Shown piece by piece: positions 5,065-5,561 of a stretch of 5,561 nt of DNA. The stretch covers positions 1 through 5,561 of the forward strand of contig JAQVDF010000160.1 in NCBI GenBank assembly GCA_028698405.1. Reading direction: 5' to 3'. Made by a program: the position numbers and the translations under genes. The notes under the pieces were generated by a model. That model was given only the letters and a program-made list of their open reading frames with translations, was not told the DNA's origin and made no database searches. Every line of letters starts with the position of its first letter. Position 1 is the first letter of the stretch. This stretch comes from Phenylobacterium sp. (GTDB lineage: Bacteria; Pseudomonadota; Alphaproteobacteria; Caulobacterales; Caulobacteraceae).

Positions 5065-5561
5065 TGGGAGACTCCCTGAACCTTGAGAGGCTGGACGCCG
5101 GCCGGCGATGAGCCCGCCGTCGCCAACGCCATCGCCTCGCCGACCATCAGCAGCGCCGGGCCCGCCAGGGTCTCGGCCGCCCCCGCAAGGCCGGAAAGCG
5201 TGGTGACGATGCGCCGCTCGTCGCTGCGGCTCGCGTTCTCGACGATCAGCGCGGGGGTGGCCCCGTCGCGCCCGGCCGCCATCAGCCGGTCGCCGATCGC
5301 CGCGGCGGTGGACAGGCCCATGTAGATCACCACCGTCTGGTTGGCGCGGGCGAGCGCAGCCCAGTCGAGGTCGGGCGCCTCGCCGACGGCGGCGTGGCCG
5401 GTCACGAAGGTCACCGCCTGGGCCGAGCCGCGGTGGGTCAGCGGCGCGCCGGCCGAGGCCCCCGCCGCCAGCGCCGCGGTCACCCCGGGCACCACATGGC
5501 ACTCGACGCCCGCCTCGCGGCAGGCCTCCAGCTCTTCGCCGCCGCGGCCGAAGACGAACGG
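5061..5561 (-). CDS. cobA: Uroporphyrinogen-III C-methyltransferase, C-terminal part (cut by right window edge)
   Basis: The visible 166 residues are the C-terminal part of a SAM-dependent methyltransferase that converts uroporphyrinogen III to precorrin-2, the branch point to siroheme and cobalamin. The edge-proximal PFVFGRGGEELEA belongs to the SAM-binding G(D)PFxFGRGGEE loop. It is followed by VVPGVTAALAAG (23-34), PLTHRG (40-45), FVTGH (52-56), QTVVIYMGLSTA (75-86), TPALIVENASRSDERRIVTTL (102-122) and GPALLMVGEA (134-143), all family blocks in order. Roughly the first 80-110 residues lie outside the window, so I cannot tell whether an N-terminal precorrin-2 dehydrogenase/ferrochelatase domain is fused, as in E. 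coli CysG. The frame stays open to the window edge; an internal GTG at 5495 is not the true start. Its place heading the sulfite reductase genes suggests that it serves siroheme supply. Confidence 0.92.
   Translation of the reverse strand, partial: PFVFGRGGEELEACREAGVECHVVPGVTAALAAGASAGAPLTHRGSAQAVTFVTGHAAVGEAPDLDWAALARANQTVVIYMGLSTAAAIGDRLMAAGRDGATPALIVENASRSDERRIVTTLSGLAGAAETLAGPALLMVGEAMALATAGSSPAGVQPLKVQGVSQ

Noticed and set aside
4705..5502. A 265-residue reading in which DUF2849 has a long N-terminal extension
   Set aside because: The extra stretch is an Arg/Gly/Pro-rich out-of-frame reading of the methyltransferase gene. The start at 5064 has a ribosome site and an ATGA junction.
1..5561. 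Mobile elements, tRNA or rRNA genes, CRISPR arrays
   Set aside because: I looked for transposase motifs, terminal repeats, clustered direct repeats and tRNA-like cloverleaf ends and saw none. Base composition appears even along the window.

Overview
This GC-rich window (third codon positions mostly G or C) reads as chromosomal DNA of an alphaproteobacterium. The protein sequences and gene order fit Caulobacteraceae best (Caulobacter, Phenylobacterium or a relative). That placement rests on recall of family sequences, not on a search.

Layout. At the left edge is the start of a minus-strand glutathione S-transferase-like gene (1-164, cut by the window). A 191-bp divergent spacer (165-355) separates it from a plus-strand gene for a small exported 3D-domain protein (356-838). 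That gene ends in a clear intrinsic terminator (867-891). The rest of the window is one tightly packed minus-strand run. In transcription order it holds a SAM-dependent uroporphyrinogen-III methyltransferase (3' part only, from the right edge), a DUF2849 protein, a siroheme/4Fe-4S sulfite (or nitrite) reductase, a DUF934 protein, a CysH-type APS/PAPS reductase, and a ferredoxin--NADP reductase. The operon's promoter and first gene(s) lie beyond the right edge.

How the genes work together. CysH reduces activated sulfate to sulfite. Its cysteine pattern (CC, CxxC and ECGIH) predicts the iron-sulfur, APS-using type. The hemoprotein then reduces sulfite to sulfide. The methyltransferase supplies the precorrin-2 branch that leads to siroheme, the reductase's cofactor. 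No flavoprotein subunit (CysJ) is present; the terminal ferredoxin--NADP reductase suggests electrons pass from NADPH through FPR and a ferredoxin encoded elsewhere. DUF2849 and DUF934 flank the sulfite reductase gene and have no assigned biochemistry. Junctions are very tight (4-nt ATGA overlap, 7-nt gap, 17-nt overlap, 1-nt TAATG overlap, 31-nt gap), which implies co-transcription and probable translational coupling.

The window is mainly a known kind of sulfur-assimilation operon. I found no convincing new system. The best open questions are the roles of the two DUF proteins, the electron route to the reductase, and how transcription of the operon ends.
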